A stretch of 64,000 nucleotides of DNA from Aculops lycopersici (taxonomy: Eukaryota; Arthropoda; Arachnida; Trombidiformes; Eriophyidae). The stretch covers positions 3,846,894 through 3,910,893 of the forward strand of contig WNKI01000002.1 in NCBI GenBank assembly GCA_015350385.1, read 5' to 3'. A program made the position numbers and the translations under genes. Of the stretch, positions 1 through 11,899 are shown piece after piece. Numbering within the stretch: position 1 is the first letter of the stretch; every line of letters begins with the position of its first letter. Under the pieces are notes generated by a model, which saw only the letters and a program-made list of their open reading frames with translations, made no database searches and had not been told where the DNA came from.

Positions 1-3000
1 AAGCTGAAGCGGCACTCGTAAGCTACGCAATCTAAGCGACACGAGAGACGAGAGGCTCGTTGGCGTCAATCAAGCGACACGAAATCAAGAGGAACCTACA
101 CGATGAGCTCTTCTTTCGCAGTGCCCCTCGATAGGATCGTTTGCCTCTCGTTTCTCGCTCGCTCTCTCTCTCTCTTTCTCTCTTTCTCTCTCTCTCTTCT
201 GCCTTCTCTATCTCTTTGGTCTCTATCGGTGTCGTGGTCGCCACCGACTGAGCAGATCTCTCAAGTCGACGATTGGAATCCATAATTATCGGCACCGATT
301 ATGGCTAGAGTAGAGAGGAGGCGGACATAAGACTTAAGAGAAGCGGCCCTTGGGCGCCGCCCGGCGCTGATTGGCTGACGTTTATGATTCAGGTCTCGTC
401 ATGTACATCATCGATGATGTAGACGACAACAGCAACACCAAAGACGCCGATCCGGAAAGAGAGCTAATCGGCTCTCATTTCGGGTCGGCGACTTTGGCTC
501 GTTGGCCTTATAGCCTCCAAGTTGCCAGCTAATCGATCGGCGGCTAGTTTTACAAACTACTTTCACTGGCATTTCTTTAGGCATCTTTGTCATCGAAAGT
601 CTTGTGCTGCAAGATTTATTCTTCGATTATGATGGGAGAAGAGAGATTCACGCTAACTGAGATTGTGATTTGTTTGATGCGCCAACAGTATTCAAGTTGA
701 AGAGGCAGGATTAGAAACATTTGTCCAAATTCAACAACCGTCGTCACGTATATCGCTCCACCAGCAGCAGGAGCAAGCGATTGCACGTCAGTGGAAGTCG
801 ACGCAAACCGGAAGTGACTTCCTTAAGTCGTCAGCTGGTCGCTTGATTGATGGCGACATTTTGCCACTCGTATGCTTATGCTCTCAGTGGCCAAGCGCCA
901 ACTTTGTAGTTTGTTTCTAAGTACTACTAGTTTGCATTGCATTACACTGCAAACTGCAGGCCACCCCTTCAATTATCTGGCTGTTGGTGCGTCGGGTGTG
1001 AGTTGGCCGTTCAACAACTCAGCCGGCCAGCGGCTGAGTTGCTCTTTTAGTAGCATTATCCATCAAGTTTTCATATGTGTTGACCTCAGTGGACAAACCA
1101 GCGAGTAGCAAATATATCGGTTGGATGTAGATGAGTCAGCCAATCCACCAAATGGCCAACTGGCCGCGCTTCCGGTCCACGGTGACGAGTCCAAGTTGCA
1201 GGCAAACTACATAGTCGTTTCCATCTCTAGCTGGCAAGCCAATTGGTAGGCTCTAGAAACTAGAGAAGAGGCGCATTTCTAGCGAGAATGCTGGCTTGCA
1301 GTTGGCTTGAAGCTGGCTGGTGAGATTCTAATGGTAGAAATGGAGCCAACCACTCGCTTCGAGTTATCGTCTCTGTCGCTCGCTGACGCCAACTTTCTTT
1401 CGTTTAGCTTGGAGAATGAGAGACTTTAGCAAACGCCCGCTAGCTTAGAACTTTGAACAGAGAAGCTTACTCTACACTGGAATAGTCGAGATGAGAGTTC
1501 AATCGTTCGACGCCAAGTGGAAAACTTCACTTCCGGTCGAGATGCTCTCACTCTCACTAGTGGAAGTGGTCACTCGAGTTTTAGCTGGAACTCGTCGCCA
1601 AACCGAGCTACTCAGACGCTGGCCAGTTTAGCGGAAAACTCTTACTCTTATCCTCCCCTCTAGAGACCAGCGAGTTAGTGGAAGGAGTTTCGATCATTGC
1701 CATCAGTGTAACTTTGCTCTGGCGTTAGCAGAAATCCATATTGCCCTATCGTTAGATGGCAAGCTAGCTGGCTTGGCAATGGCGAGGGCAGAGTAGGGGA
1801 GTCGTGATCGTAAACCGAAGTGGTCGTTGCTTCTGCTTTAGTAAACTGGAGCAAGTTCAGTTGGAGGAACTGAACTTGAATTTGCCCACCTTTTTATCCA
1901 TCCATAGAGCAGGAGACGGTAGCAAAAAGTAAACTGCAGGACCGCACCAACACCCAACCGAAAATCCTGCAGATTATCTCCATCTCTCCCCTTGGCGACA
2001 CTCGTAGTCTTTGTCGCGCGAATCCTGGTTTTGGTGGAAAACCAGAAAACTAGCCAAAAATGTTGAGATTCGGAGTTGGACTTGGACTTAACTAGACCAG
2101 ACAGCGAAAGTAGCAGCAGCAGCAGCAGTCGAGTCACTCGCATCCAAGCGTTTATTTTGGGGCAAACAAAACGCTCCACTTGTCCGATTTGCATAATAAC
2201 TATCGTGGAAACTCGTAAGCCACGGTGGATTTGCGCCACGCTTTTCTGGTAAAGCCGCTAGCCGCCCCTAGATGTCCGGCGGCCACAGACGCACCGGTTC
2301 TAGGTTTAAGTTGAGTCGAATTGAGTTGAGTTGGTGGTGAGAAGTGGGATAAAGTAAAGAGTATGCTTGGAAACAGGCAAGTGGCAGGAGAAAGTGCGGC
2401 GAGTCTAAAGAGGACCGAGTTGAAGTTTAAGACTAAAAAGCGAAAGTGGAACCACCAGCACCAAAAGCCCCACTAACTCCACAGAAACCAAGCGGCGAGA
2501 CGTTGGCCTGATAACAAACAGATTTCGCTTACTAAGCGAGGACTTTGGACTAAATGAACTAGCCTAGTTGCTTTCGCTACTTTTGCAAACTCAAAACTTT
2601 ATGGATGAAATTCTAGTAAGAGCAGGAGCAGAGGCAGCACCGGCGGCAACTACGACAATAACAAGAGCAACTCAATTACTCGGTTGGTTTTTATTTTATT
2701 TTCATCGCCTACCATTTGGGCGGCCAACTTAACCGAAAGCAAATGGTGGCTGCGCTGCCGGTGCGCCGCTACTTCCGCCAGTTTTGCCTCCTAAGAGACC
2801 GGCTCACTCTTCGGCGGGCAAGCTGGCCACGCTCCTGTTCTCGCCGCTCAATGTATCGAGCGGCGGCCAGTTAGTCTATTAGTAAGCCGATTGTATATCG
2901 CGTCACACGGCGGCCAGCGAGGGAGCCGAGCATCCAGCCGCCGGCCAGTCAACAACCACTTGCTTACTAGCGGACACCCCAATGGTGGTGGTAGTGGTGA

Positions 3001-3235
3001 CCTCAATGGGCACGGTGCAATTGGATGCTGCTGTCGCTCATTTGCATTGGCACGCGAAACTCGCCTCTTCTGCTGGGATGCTGTCGCTAGGTCCATCCCA
3101 TTTGATGGTCATGCATACAAAGTAATTAATCGCCAGCTCGCCGCGCATCAGTGTTTCAGTTCGAGTCGCAAGTTGCAAGTTGCAACTAACGCTAAGCTCG
3201 CTGGCTGGCCGACTAGCTCGCAAACCGACTGACCA
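1..3235. other. Non-coding DNA upstream of Pde1
   Basis: I see no convincing exon here. Open frames are short, overlap on both strands and resemble no family I know. A TC-rich microsatellite lies at about 160-206 and a run of AGC triplets near 2111-2127. The stretch ends at the TATA box of the phosphodiesterase gene, so its last few hundred bases are probably that gene's proximal promoter. It could also belong to an intron of a gene outside the window. Confidence 0.5.
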
Positions 3236-3241
3236 TATAAA
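3236..3241 (+). promoter_or_regulatory. TATA box of the Pde1 promoter
   Basis: TATAAA sits in the context CCATATAAAG, 170 bp upstream of the Pde1 start codon. A start site about 30 bp downstream would fall in the CT-rich, CTCAC-containing stretch near 3265-3285. It would leave an untranslated leader of about 130-145 nt, rich in C and T and lacking an ATG that I could find. Spacing and sequence fit a core promoter; no transcript evidence is available. Confidence 0.5.
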
Positions 3242-3410
3242 GTGTATCTAGCTCTCACGAGACACTCACGCACTTTACTCTCACTACTATTTTACCCTAA
3301 CAATTTTTTACCAAACTCTCAACCAACCTCCACCTTATACGACCCACTAACTAAACTACCAAAATCGTTATCTCCCTCCCTGTTTCCGCTTCAACCTTAC
3401 TCCCGAAACG

Positions 3411-4060
3411 ATGACAATTTCGCCACGCCCATTCCCGCACCCAAGCAGCAACCGCGTGTCCGACGAGGAAGACGGCGACCTGTCCGAGGTTCAGTCGGAC
3501 GCCGTACCGAACGAGGTACGAAAGTGGCTCGAGACAACCTTTACCCGCAATTCCATATCACAGAAACGAAAGTCCGAGGATAAACTCAAGTTTCGGTCGG
3601 TGGCCAATGCAATTAGGGCGGGAATTGTCGTTGATCGGATCTATCGGCGAATGTCAGCCTCAACTCCATTCATCTCAAACGAAGTTAGCTCCCTGCTAAA
3701 ATCCATTGACGATTGGAGCTTCAACTGTTTTAACATTAATCAAGCCTCCAATGGCCAAGTACTCAAATCAATTGGCTACGAGCTATTTAATCGCTATGGA
3801 TTGATGTACAAATTTAAAATTCCCACCACAACTTTGAAGAATTTTCTAACCCAAATTGAATCCGGCTACACGAAACACAAGAATCCATATCACAACAATT
3901 TGCATGCTGCCGATGTTACTCAAACCGTCCACCATCTACTCTGGCAAGCTGGTTTAACAAATTGGCTAACAGATTTGGAGATTTTTGCCACTTTATTGGC
4001 GGCCATAATCCACGACTATTTACATACAGGAACCACGAACAATTTCCACGTGATGTCACA
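3411..4060 (+). CDS. Pde1c: Pde1-type 3',5'-cyclic nucleotide phosphodiesterase, exon 1 of 5
   Basis: The enzyme hydrolyses cAMP/cGMP and the family is activated by Ca2+/calmodulin. Exon joins keep the frame: 3411-4060, 10287-10412, 11479-11789, 11900-12947 and about 13231-13477, giving about 793 residues. Exon 1 encodes residues 1-217. After an acidic N-terminus comes VPNEVRKWLETTFTR (32-46), then KFRSVANAIRAGIVVDRIYRR (60-80), which matches the second calmodulin-binding segment of mammalian PDE1. The catalytic domain follows with the HD metal motifs HNNLHAAD (161-168, H161 the likely general acid) and HDYLHTGTTN (201-210). The ATG at 3411 is the first in frame. The longer N-terminus with the first calmodulin site of some mammalian isoforms is absent, so alternative upstream exons may exist. 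The donor is CA|GTAAGT. The family assignment is firm; the exact orthologue name is an inference. Confidence 0.93.
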
Positions 4061-4362
4061 GTAAGTACCTTTTTTCTTCCTTATACCATTGGTACAGTCG
4101 ATGAATTTTAAATTTGCCGAGTACTCGAATGTGCATCTTCATTTCGAATCCATTGCAGAAGTCCATGGGATTCTATGAAGAACAAAAGAAAAAGTCACGA
4201 AAAGAGATACATTTTTCTGCAAGATTCTTGTAGAAAAGCTAGATCAAGTTTTGCGACGCACCTGCGCAAAGATTTGCAAAATAGAATCCACCGACTACAT
4301 TGTATTTTGTTACAGCTATGCCCAAAAATTTGTACCATGTTTCCGGGCTTTTGATTCCACTC

Positions 4363-4400
4363 GCTCTCTCTCTCTCTCTCTCTATCTATCTACCTATCTA
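4363..4400. repeat. CT/CTAT microsatellite
   Basis: A run of CT dinucleotides passes into imperfect CTAT tetranucleotides inside Pde1 intron 1. Confidence 0.8.
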
Positions 4401-5353
4401 ATCTCATCATCATTCGGATTAAAATTTGGATTCAGCTTATGTAGCCGGCGGCACAGATTGGACTTGTGTCAGTCAGTCAGTTGGTGTAATGGACTTGACG
4501 GAAAGTTTGGGGTGACTGTTAAAAGTTTGTTGCTTGGGTGACCTTAGCATTCCGGTCGATGATTATAGTGGCAGAGGCGGCGAGTCAATTGAAATATAAA
4601 GCCGGAAATAGAAAGTCACTCATCATTAGACCAGACTTTTGGCTTGCGGTCCTCAGGTGCGCTGCCTGCGCTCCTGTTTCGCAATTCTCTAATAGTTGGC
4701 ACGTAATTCATGCCCAAAATGAGCCTTGGCGGTTGCAATAGGCACCAGCGCTGCCGACGCATGGCACTTAGAGTTGCCCGCCAGGCTCATGAAACTCGAC
4801 TCGATTCGACTCGCGCTGCGATTGTGACATTAGAATGCACCGCTTTCCCGATGGAATTCACAGTTCAATCCTCAACTTTCGCCAAAGATCGAGGCCAAAT
4901 TGTTACGTAGGAGCGTTAGCTCGCTAGTGCTAGATTTAGATCACTAATTTGTGTATACCAAGCGCACAAACTGATCGAGTTGAGTCTAGTGTTAGGCTGC
5001 ATGGTCTGGAAATCGTGGCAAGCTCGCCGCACTACTTCCACACCAACTAGACGGGATTAGTGAAGCCAGACACAAGCTTTGAGAGAGGGGGAAACAGCAG
5101 AGCTGATTTCGGCAGCGCAAGGTTACAGTGGAAATAACGAGAGCAGAACCCAAACTGTTGACCGGGTGATCTAATTTGCGTTGCGCCCAGCTCGTTCAGC
5201 TAACCCACTTGCTCGCTCGCTCACTCACTCAATTAGCTTGGCGCCACTTACCTGCTGGCTGGAAAGGATGCGGCGCTCGGCACCGATTTCCAAACGCCAA
5301 ACGCCAATCGACGATTGAATTGCCACTTCGCTCTAACCCTCAGAGATCTCGGC

Positions 5354-5359
5354 TATAAA
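5354..5359 (+). promoter_or_regulatory. Candidate internal TATA box in Pde1 intron 1
   Basis: GGCTATAAATG is a strong TATA match. About 145 bp downstream lies a good splice donor, CCAG|GTAATC (5498-5499). Together they could form a non-coding first exon of an alternative Pde1 transcript. No ATG was found between them, so such a transcript would start translation in exon 2 or later. Sequence alone cannot establish use. Confidence 0.25.
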
Positions 5360-6023
5360 TGTGTGTAGCTCAATACGACGACCACTAGTATTGCTACTTT
5401 TACTATCCGTGCGGCAGAGCAGTGAGAAAATAGAACGGCAGCTACAATTCTCGTCTCTGCCATTCGAGCATCGCTAGCCGGCCAAATCACCGATACCAGG
5501 TAATCGCTGCGACTGGCCACTAGCCAGCTGGCGGCCTCCTCAATTGTGATAATAAGTCAATGGGATTGATTCGGGTTTAGTCGATTGTTTGGCCCCACTC
5601 GACTAATGAAATTTGCCAGCACAAAGACGAACCGTTGTTTAGGCTTGACGAGCTGAAAGGAGTCCATCGAAAACTGGCAACGCTTCGTGCTCGTCGATCA
5701 CCTCGCAGCTTGCCGCGAAGGTCGAGCTGCGCGTATCCCTCTCTCCCTCTCACTCTCTTTCGAGTCCGTGATGTAACCTAAGAATCGACACAGCCACAAC
5801 CACCACCACCACCACGACGATTCGTCGATGAGCCGCTTCTACTGCGAGGACAAAAATTGCCGCCCCAAAGATGAATAATTCATGACAAATTTTATTCTCC
5901 CTTCTTATGTAAAAGGATAGGAAACTCGTTCCGCCCGTCGACATGATCGCCGATCGTTACCTAGGGGGCTGAAATTTTTCATCGTTTCTCCTTCCGCTAC
6001 TGCAAAACCTTGAGGTTTCAAAG

Positions 6024-6049
6024 GCAAATGCTCGAAGCCGAGCATTTGC
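6024..6049. repeat. Perfect inverted repeat, 11-bp arms, 4-nt loop
   Basis: GCAAATGCTCG at 6024-6034 is the exact reverse complement of 6039-6049, with loop AAGC. It is one of an unusually large set of perfect short-loop hairpins in this window. Confidence 0.85.
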
Positions 6050-7070
6050 GAGAGTAATGAAGCTCGAGGTCGTCGCGCTTGCGTTTCCCAAAGATGAACT
6101 CACACGATGACGAAGACGAAAACGTCGATAACTCCGATTGTCAACCTTATCGATTGCAAGTCGTGGGTCTCGACCAGACGATCGGTTCGGAATTTGTCAA
6201 TACAGTTTATGTATAGATACTTTGTATGAAACATACTTATACCAACAGACACATGCATCTCTACATTTACATGGGAAAACTTGACTACCACCTAATGACT
6301 AGAGAGCTCGAGATGACTTCCTCTTCTCATTCGGTTCCACCAGTAACTCATGACTATTAGTGAGAGATACGCCAATGAGAACGTTTGCATAAAAACTCTT
6401 GTCAACAAACTGGCTTCTTGCAGAGACGATGAGAGATTGTGGTGGGAAGTCTCTCCATCTTGCTCACGCTTTTGGGTGGAAAAAGGCAGCCAAGTTATGT
6501 GGAAAATGTAGCCCAGTGCAGGTAAATTCATGATTACTACCTTTACTACGCCTCCACCGCCGCCGCTGCTCAAACGAATTACACACAACCACTTTGAGCT
6601 GCAGGGTTATGTCACTACTTCGCCGGCGGAAGTAGTGGACTTCGTGAAACTTCTCTGGCAAGCTAGAAGTAGTGTTTTTTCCTCCATGCCTCCCCCAAAC
6701 TCACTTTCACCAGTAAGATTTTACCAAGACTCCGGCGCAAAGTCGCAAGGGCAACTTGATAAATGGCCAAACTTTAGGCGACTCGCAGTTTGCGAGAGAG
6801 GAAGTAAGACTTATGGCTCCCTTCCCAGAAAAAAATATAGAGATTCGAGAGCTTGAGCCACCAAATCGAGTTGAGTCATCATGTTGTCGGCACTGTTATT
6901 TGCTGCCAGTTCAACGCTATGTTATGTGCCTCCATTCCGCCGACTCAATTTTACACTACAACTGTAAACGTGGCGCAAGTTTGTCTTTCAGCAGTAGCAA
7001 CTCTAAAAATAAGCCATCTCTTTTGCACAACATTTAGCGACCTGTGCACCGCATCAGACGTCTAGATTGT

Positions 7071-7122
7071 GAGAGAGGGAGAGAGAGAGAGAGCGAGAAA
7101 GAGAAAGAGAAAGAGAGAGAAA
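7071..7122. repeat. GA-rich microsatellite
   Basis: GAGAG repeats, interrupted by GCGAGAAA and AAAGAG units, in Pde1 intron 1. Confidence 0.8.
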
Positions 7123-10100
7123 GTAACCGAAAGGCAGCTAGCTGATGCTAGTCCTTTTGAATGCACTCAAGCTAATGACAACAACCAGCTGGCTTATTGG
7201 ATAGTTTTGTTTCCTTTTGCTTCTGCTCTACTCTGCCCTCTCTCATCTCATCTCCTCTGTTTGTTGTTGGCGAAAGTTTTGCATGCGCTCCAACGACGTA
7301 TTTGTATTAGTTCTGTTTTCGAGTTTGGTGTTTAGCTTGAAGAACGCGCAAGAGTTGCAAGGTCGCGATGGTTGGCCCAATGGCCAGCAGCAGGCCAACT
7401 TTGGGTTGTTGCAAAATCCTCGACTCTGGTGCCTTTGTAGTCCGCCATGCAATTTTGGAATGTGCAGCTAACAACGCGGATGATGAGCAGCAGTAAAAAA
7501 GTGGGCCGGAAAGTCAATTTGCCAATCGGAGGAAGAGATTAGAGTGGTGTACTCATAAGCGCGGCCCCTAGTGCCAGTGGAGCTACTCTTACGGCTCGTT
7601 GTGGTCTCGGTGGTGGTCGTTGCAGCCAAAGACTCTAGCTATAGTATATAGCGGCAACAACAAATTGACATTCGCATTCTGCTCTCTTTCCCAATGTTTG
7701 GCTAGCTATCGATTGGTGGCAAGCTAGCCAGCCAGCCAGTTAGGCAGCCACTTTTGGCAAACTAAAAGTCCAACTAAAACCAACTACCTCAACCAACGAC
7801 GTCAATACTCTCGCGACTTCATTTGATCCGCAACTCTAAGCACTGATCTTTGGTCACTGATATCAGCTACCACTACAACTAGACTGGTGTCTCCGCGACG
7901 ATCGGCTAACCAAGTGGCTTGCAATGGAAAAAAGCGAGAGAGGATAAGATAAGTCGCTAGGCGCTCTGCTGACTCCAACGGCGAGCGAGTCTAGGGTACA
8001 ATAGCAGACTAGAGATAATTTAATGTCTCATTTCCCGTTGATTCCCGCGATTTGGACTTGTACTAGTTGGTCGTCTGTTGGTGTGGTTCGTTTTGTTGCG
8101 ACTCTGGCCAGGAAACGCTAAGTAGACGTCACTCGTCGTCTGGTTTCTGGGTTGCTGTTCTCGTTGTTGCTGTTGATGATTTTTTGAGCGCAAATGAAAC
8201 CAAACTCAGCTAGCAAGTGGCTCACTCGGCCCCAGGGCTCATCTCATTATTCAACCGCCGCCGCCACCGCCGCCAAATGCAACGACTCGACGCGAAAACG
8301 AAGACAACCACTCGCTGGCCGTCAGACCTTTGCCACTTCCGCCACTCGCTGGCCAACTGACAGATAGAAGGAGAAAAACGACGAGCAGCTGAGGCAAGGC
8401 CCCTCGCTTGCTTGCTCGCTTGTGTCCTTTGCTCAGGTGGTCGCATTTCGTCGCTAGTGCCTAAAAGTCGACGAATCGAGACTGGACTGGACGAGGCTAG
8501 ACAAAACGCAACGAGCTGCATCGTTGCCGAGTCCAACCGGAAATGTCACAGACGGCGGCGGCCGCAACGTAAGTAGAGGTAGCAACACTAGCCGGTGGAG
8601 TCTAGCGAACTGACTGCCACTTGGCCGAGATGAATTCCTCTTCAGCGAGAGAGTCGACTGACCAAGTCGCAACTACAACTTGCAACTCCTCCACCTGGCC
8701 ATTGCAGTTTGGCCTCCGGACACGAACTTGGAAAGCACAAAGAAGGAGATAGCGAGGAATACGACCACTCGTTGTCCTTGTAGCTGCTCACTTACTGACT
8801 TATTTACGAGACTCACGGTCTACTTGGGCGGGTTCTTGGCGGTGGGCAATAGTAGCAACAACAGCAGCAGCAGCAGCAGCAAATCGACTTGAATGGAGTG
8901 GTATCCAAGTTTCAGGATGACTCTAACTCTGCGCGAATGGACTCAAGTCGTCCGACTGGCTGGCAAGCTTGCAGATGTTGTCACTAAATACTACACACTA
9001 ACCATCGTCACTAAGGCAAACCATTAACATTGTGCAGGACTCGAGTGGGGCTCGCTCCACGAAGTAGGTGCAGCAAATGGAGTCGGCGAAACGTTGTTGT
9101 CGCCTGCAAATGAGTTCGTCCAAGTTTCAGTCGTTACGATGACGACCGCAAATCATGCGGCCGTCCAAAGACAACAACCCAACTCACCGACCAACTGGCT
9201 CCGTGTTCCACGACCAGCAAGCAGCCACCTAGTTACTAGTACTCCTCTCGTTACCTGGTACCCGTCTCTCTTTGTTCTCCTCCACTCGCCCTCTAGTTGG
9301 CGCGAAATTTGAACTCATCGTTTAGTTGAGGAGAGAGAGAAAGAGAGAGAGAGAGAGAAGCGGAAGTTTCACAGTAAAGTTTGAGCTTCACACAACCAGT
9401 CATTGGGGCAGGTTTCGCCACAGTCGCCGTCTCGACGCTCGCTTTGTCCCTCTCTTGCTCGTACAGGTTGCCTGCCTGCCAAGTTGGCGGCCGCAACGCG
9501 CAAATCTTCGTGCTCCCCGCCAACCAATTGCACGTCCGAATCGCCAACACACCTGCGGCAACCACCTGCGCACGAGATAAGTGGATTACCAGGCGAGCGA
9601 GCGACTTGCCACGTGCACAATATCTGAAATTGCGTCACTCCTCTTGCTCCATCGTCCTCGTTTTCCTCGTCGTCGTCATCGTGTTGTTGTTGCTGCTGAT
9701 TCTGCTTCTGCTCTTCTTGCGCCAATATCTGCGCGCCTCGAACTGGAGCTAAGGAAAGCTGGCAACAGCACCAATGCCGCCAGCAACAACTACCACGATG
9801 TCGATGACAACACCGTCGACGCCTGCGACCTTCAAGGCTCTCGATCTGTCTGCTCTAGTTGGCAAGCTAAACATCGCCATCGTGGTCCTGGTCGTTATCT
9901 CTCTGTCATTGTCTCAATGTCCGTTGCCAACATTCTATGACGAAATTCACCGACAACATTGAGGCTGGCGCTCATCACGCTAGCTACTTCCGGTTCCATT
10001 GTTTTCCTCTCGCACTCCTTTGATAGTAATGCCGCCCATCACTTCAGGCGCATTCCATGGATCACGTGGTCTAACTTTCATGGTCTTCGGACGAACCAGC

Positions 10101-10286
10101 GTAGTTGAGGATCCATCTAATTTCAGCATGCAGGTGCAATGCAATCCATCTCAAATCCTCAACAAGAATTCGAGCGACCCACTAACCGATGCTAATCTCT
10201 AACTTAAAAACCCTTTCAACCCGTCCACCCACCACTCTCTCAACTTATAACCATTACCGCCGCTGCAATTGAACTAAACTCCTCAG

Positions 10287-10412
10287 ATCCGATACTGCTC
10301 TACTCTACAACGATCGGGCTGTTTTAGAAAATTTCCACATTTGCCAGGCCTTCACCTTGATGAGAAACGAAGATTGTAATATATTGGCCGGATTATCGAA
10401 GGACGAGTTCAG
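10287..10412 (+). CDS. Pde1c: Pde1 phosphodiesterase, exon 2 of 5
   Basis: A 126-nt exon between acceptor CTCCTCAG and donor AG|GTAAGT. It encodes about 41 residues of the catalytic core with the family pattern SDTALLYNDRAVLENFH and AFTLMRNEDCNILAGLSKDEF. Mammalian PDE1 has SDVAILYNDRSVLENHH at the same place. The first base completes the glutamine codon split after exon 1. The last two bases, AG, join the first base of exon 3 to make arginine. Confidence 0.92.
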
Positions 10413-11478
10413 GTAAGTCATTTAACTGTTAAATCTCCTTCTTTCTCCCCAACTTTCGTGCCTCATTTCTCCTTCAATAGCCCGAGGGGTCAATGGGAGA
10501 TACCAGCGGGCTTCCTACAACTTCCGGTGGACAGAGAATTTCGCACGTCTCTTTTCTCGATATTTAAGTTGAGAACGTTTAACAGCTGCAGGTGCAAACT
10601 TGAAGAGTCGCTGGTCGGCACACATCAGTTGTAGCTACAGTTTGCCCCCGAGGCGAAACTATAACAAGAATTGAATTTTATCTCGTTGAACGTCGAACTC
10701 ATTCAATGCTTTGGTCAGGCAATGAGTTGAGTCCCGAGTTTTTTTTTCTGGTGCACCTACTTCTTTGGCGCGCACGACACTCATTAGCGACTTCCGGTTG
10801 GCAAGAGGACAGACTAGTGGGCTGCATCTTGAGGCAATGAGAACGAGATAAACTTTCTATTTGAGTTGAACAGTTTTGCCTTGGACCGGCTAGCCCATTT
10901 GCCAGCTTCCTATTCCCGTTTAGGACTGCTAAGCGAAGGAATTCGGAGTTGAAAATAGTGGCAGCCGCAAATAGTTGGATTCGATAGGAAAAGGAAGGAG
11001 CATTTTTGCTCTAGATTAGATTTTCACTAGGGAATTTAATCTACTCCCGGAAGGTGCACCGGCAAACTCTCGCTTGATTCCGAGAGTTTGGTTAGAATTT
11101 AGACTCCGTCTAGTGCCGCGGCTACCAACTAACCTCACCTTCATACCTGTCGTTGTAGTCGCCTGAAACTTGTGAAGCCCATATACCACTCGTTTCTCTA
11201 ATGACTTTGGGCAGGATACTTCCTTGGGCCGTGTTATGTTTCAGTTGTCTTCGTATTTCTCGATTTTGGTATCATTGCTCCTCGGAATGAACTTGAACTT
11301 TACCCTTTCAAGCTTAGCAAGTTGTGCCCTATAAATTGGAGTTGCGGTTTGGTAGAAATCAGTGGCAGCGACGACAAACAAAAACCGCCTTTCGATGTAA
11401 AATCTCGACGATGTTGTAAACAAACTAACCATTTAACCTAACTAAATTTGCGCTGCAATAAAACCACAACAACAACAG
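10413..11478 (+). other. Pde1 intron 2
   Basis: Bounded by GTAAGT and ACAACAG. It contains a perfect inverted repeat with 10-bp arms (CAAACTCTCG at 11063-11072, complement at 11081-11090) and an isolated TTTGGCGC octamer at 10764. No exon is visible. Confidence 0.8.
11063..11090. repeat. Perfect inverted repeat, 10-bp arms, 8-nt loop
   Basis: CAAACTCTCG at 11063-11072 pairs with CGAGAGTTTG at 11081-11090. The AAACTCTCG core of the arm recurs in the hairpin at 54749-54775. Confidence 0.8.
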
Positions 11479-11789
11479 GGAGTTCCGGTCACTTGTTATT
11501 GATATGGTTCTCGCAACGGACATGTCGTCGCATTTCCAACAGATAAAAGCGATGAAAAATATACTGAATCATTCGGACAATTTTAGTGCAGATAAATCAA
11601 AGATTCTCTCGTTAGTGATACATATTTCAGACATAAGCCATCCAGCTAAAGAGTGGGAATTGCACAGCCAGTGGACTGGTTTCCTGATGGAGGAGTTTTT
11701 TCGCCAGGGCGACCGCGAGAAGGAGCTCAATCTCGAGTGCTCGCCTCTATGTGATAGGGAAACCACCTTGGTGGCCGAATCTCAATTAG
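11479..11789 (+). CDS. Pde1c: Pde1 phosphodiesterase, exon 3 of 5
   Basis: This 311-nt exon carries residues about 260-363, the second half of the catalytic domain. It contains the TDMSSHFQQIK motif, the metal-binding aspartate and histidine in ISDISHPAK (about D310, H313), the helix LMEEFFRQGD, the family signature SPLCDR, and the invariant nucleotide-binding glutamine in ESQLG (about Q361). The start is set by acceptor AACAACAG|G, which completes an arginine codon. The donor is AG|GTTTGT, a weaker site, used to join SQLG to FIEFIV of exon 4. The 110-nt intron after it contains in-frame stops. Confidence 0.92.
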
Positions 11790-11899
11790 GTTTGTATCGG
11801 GTCCATTGAAAAGTGATAATTTGTATCTCAAACTGTTAATGAGCTACTCGACTAATTTGCAATCTATTAACATAAATATTAATAATAATCCAACAACAG

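Larger units (their letters stand above)
4061..10286 (+). other. Pde1 intron 1 (6.2 kb)
   Basis: The intron begins GTAAGT and ends CTCCTCAG. It holds microsatellites at 4363-4400 (CT then CTAT) and 7071-7122 (GA-rich), a perfect 11-bp inverted repeat at 6024-6049, and a good TATA box at 5354 that may serve an internal promoter. A 62-codon ATG frame at 9774-9962 contains a hydrophobic stretch but has no recognisable homologue and is probably chance. No cassette exon could be identified. Confidence 0.75.

Noticed and set aside
9774..9962. 62-codon ATG frame with a hydrophobic stretch in Pde1 intron 1
   Set aside because: Threonine-rich start, no homologue recognised, and length within chance expectation.
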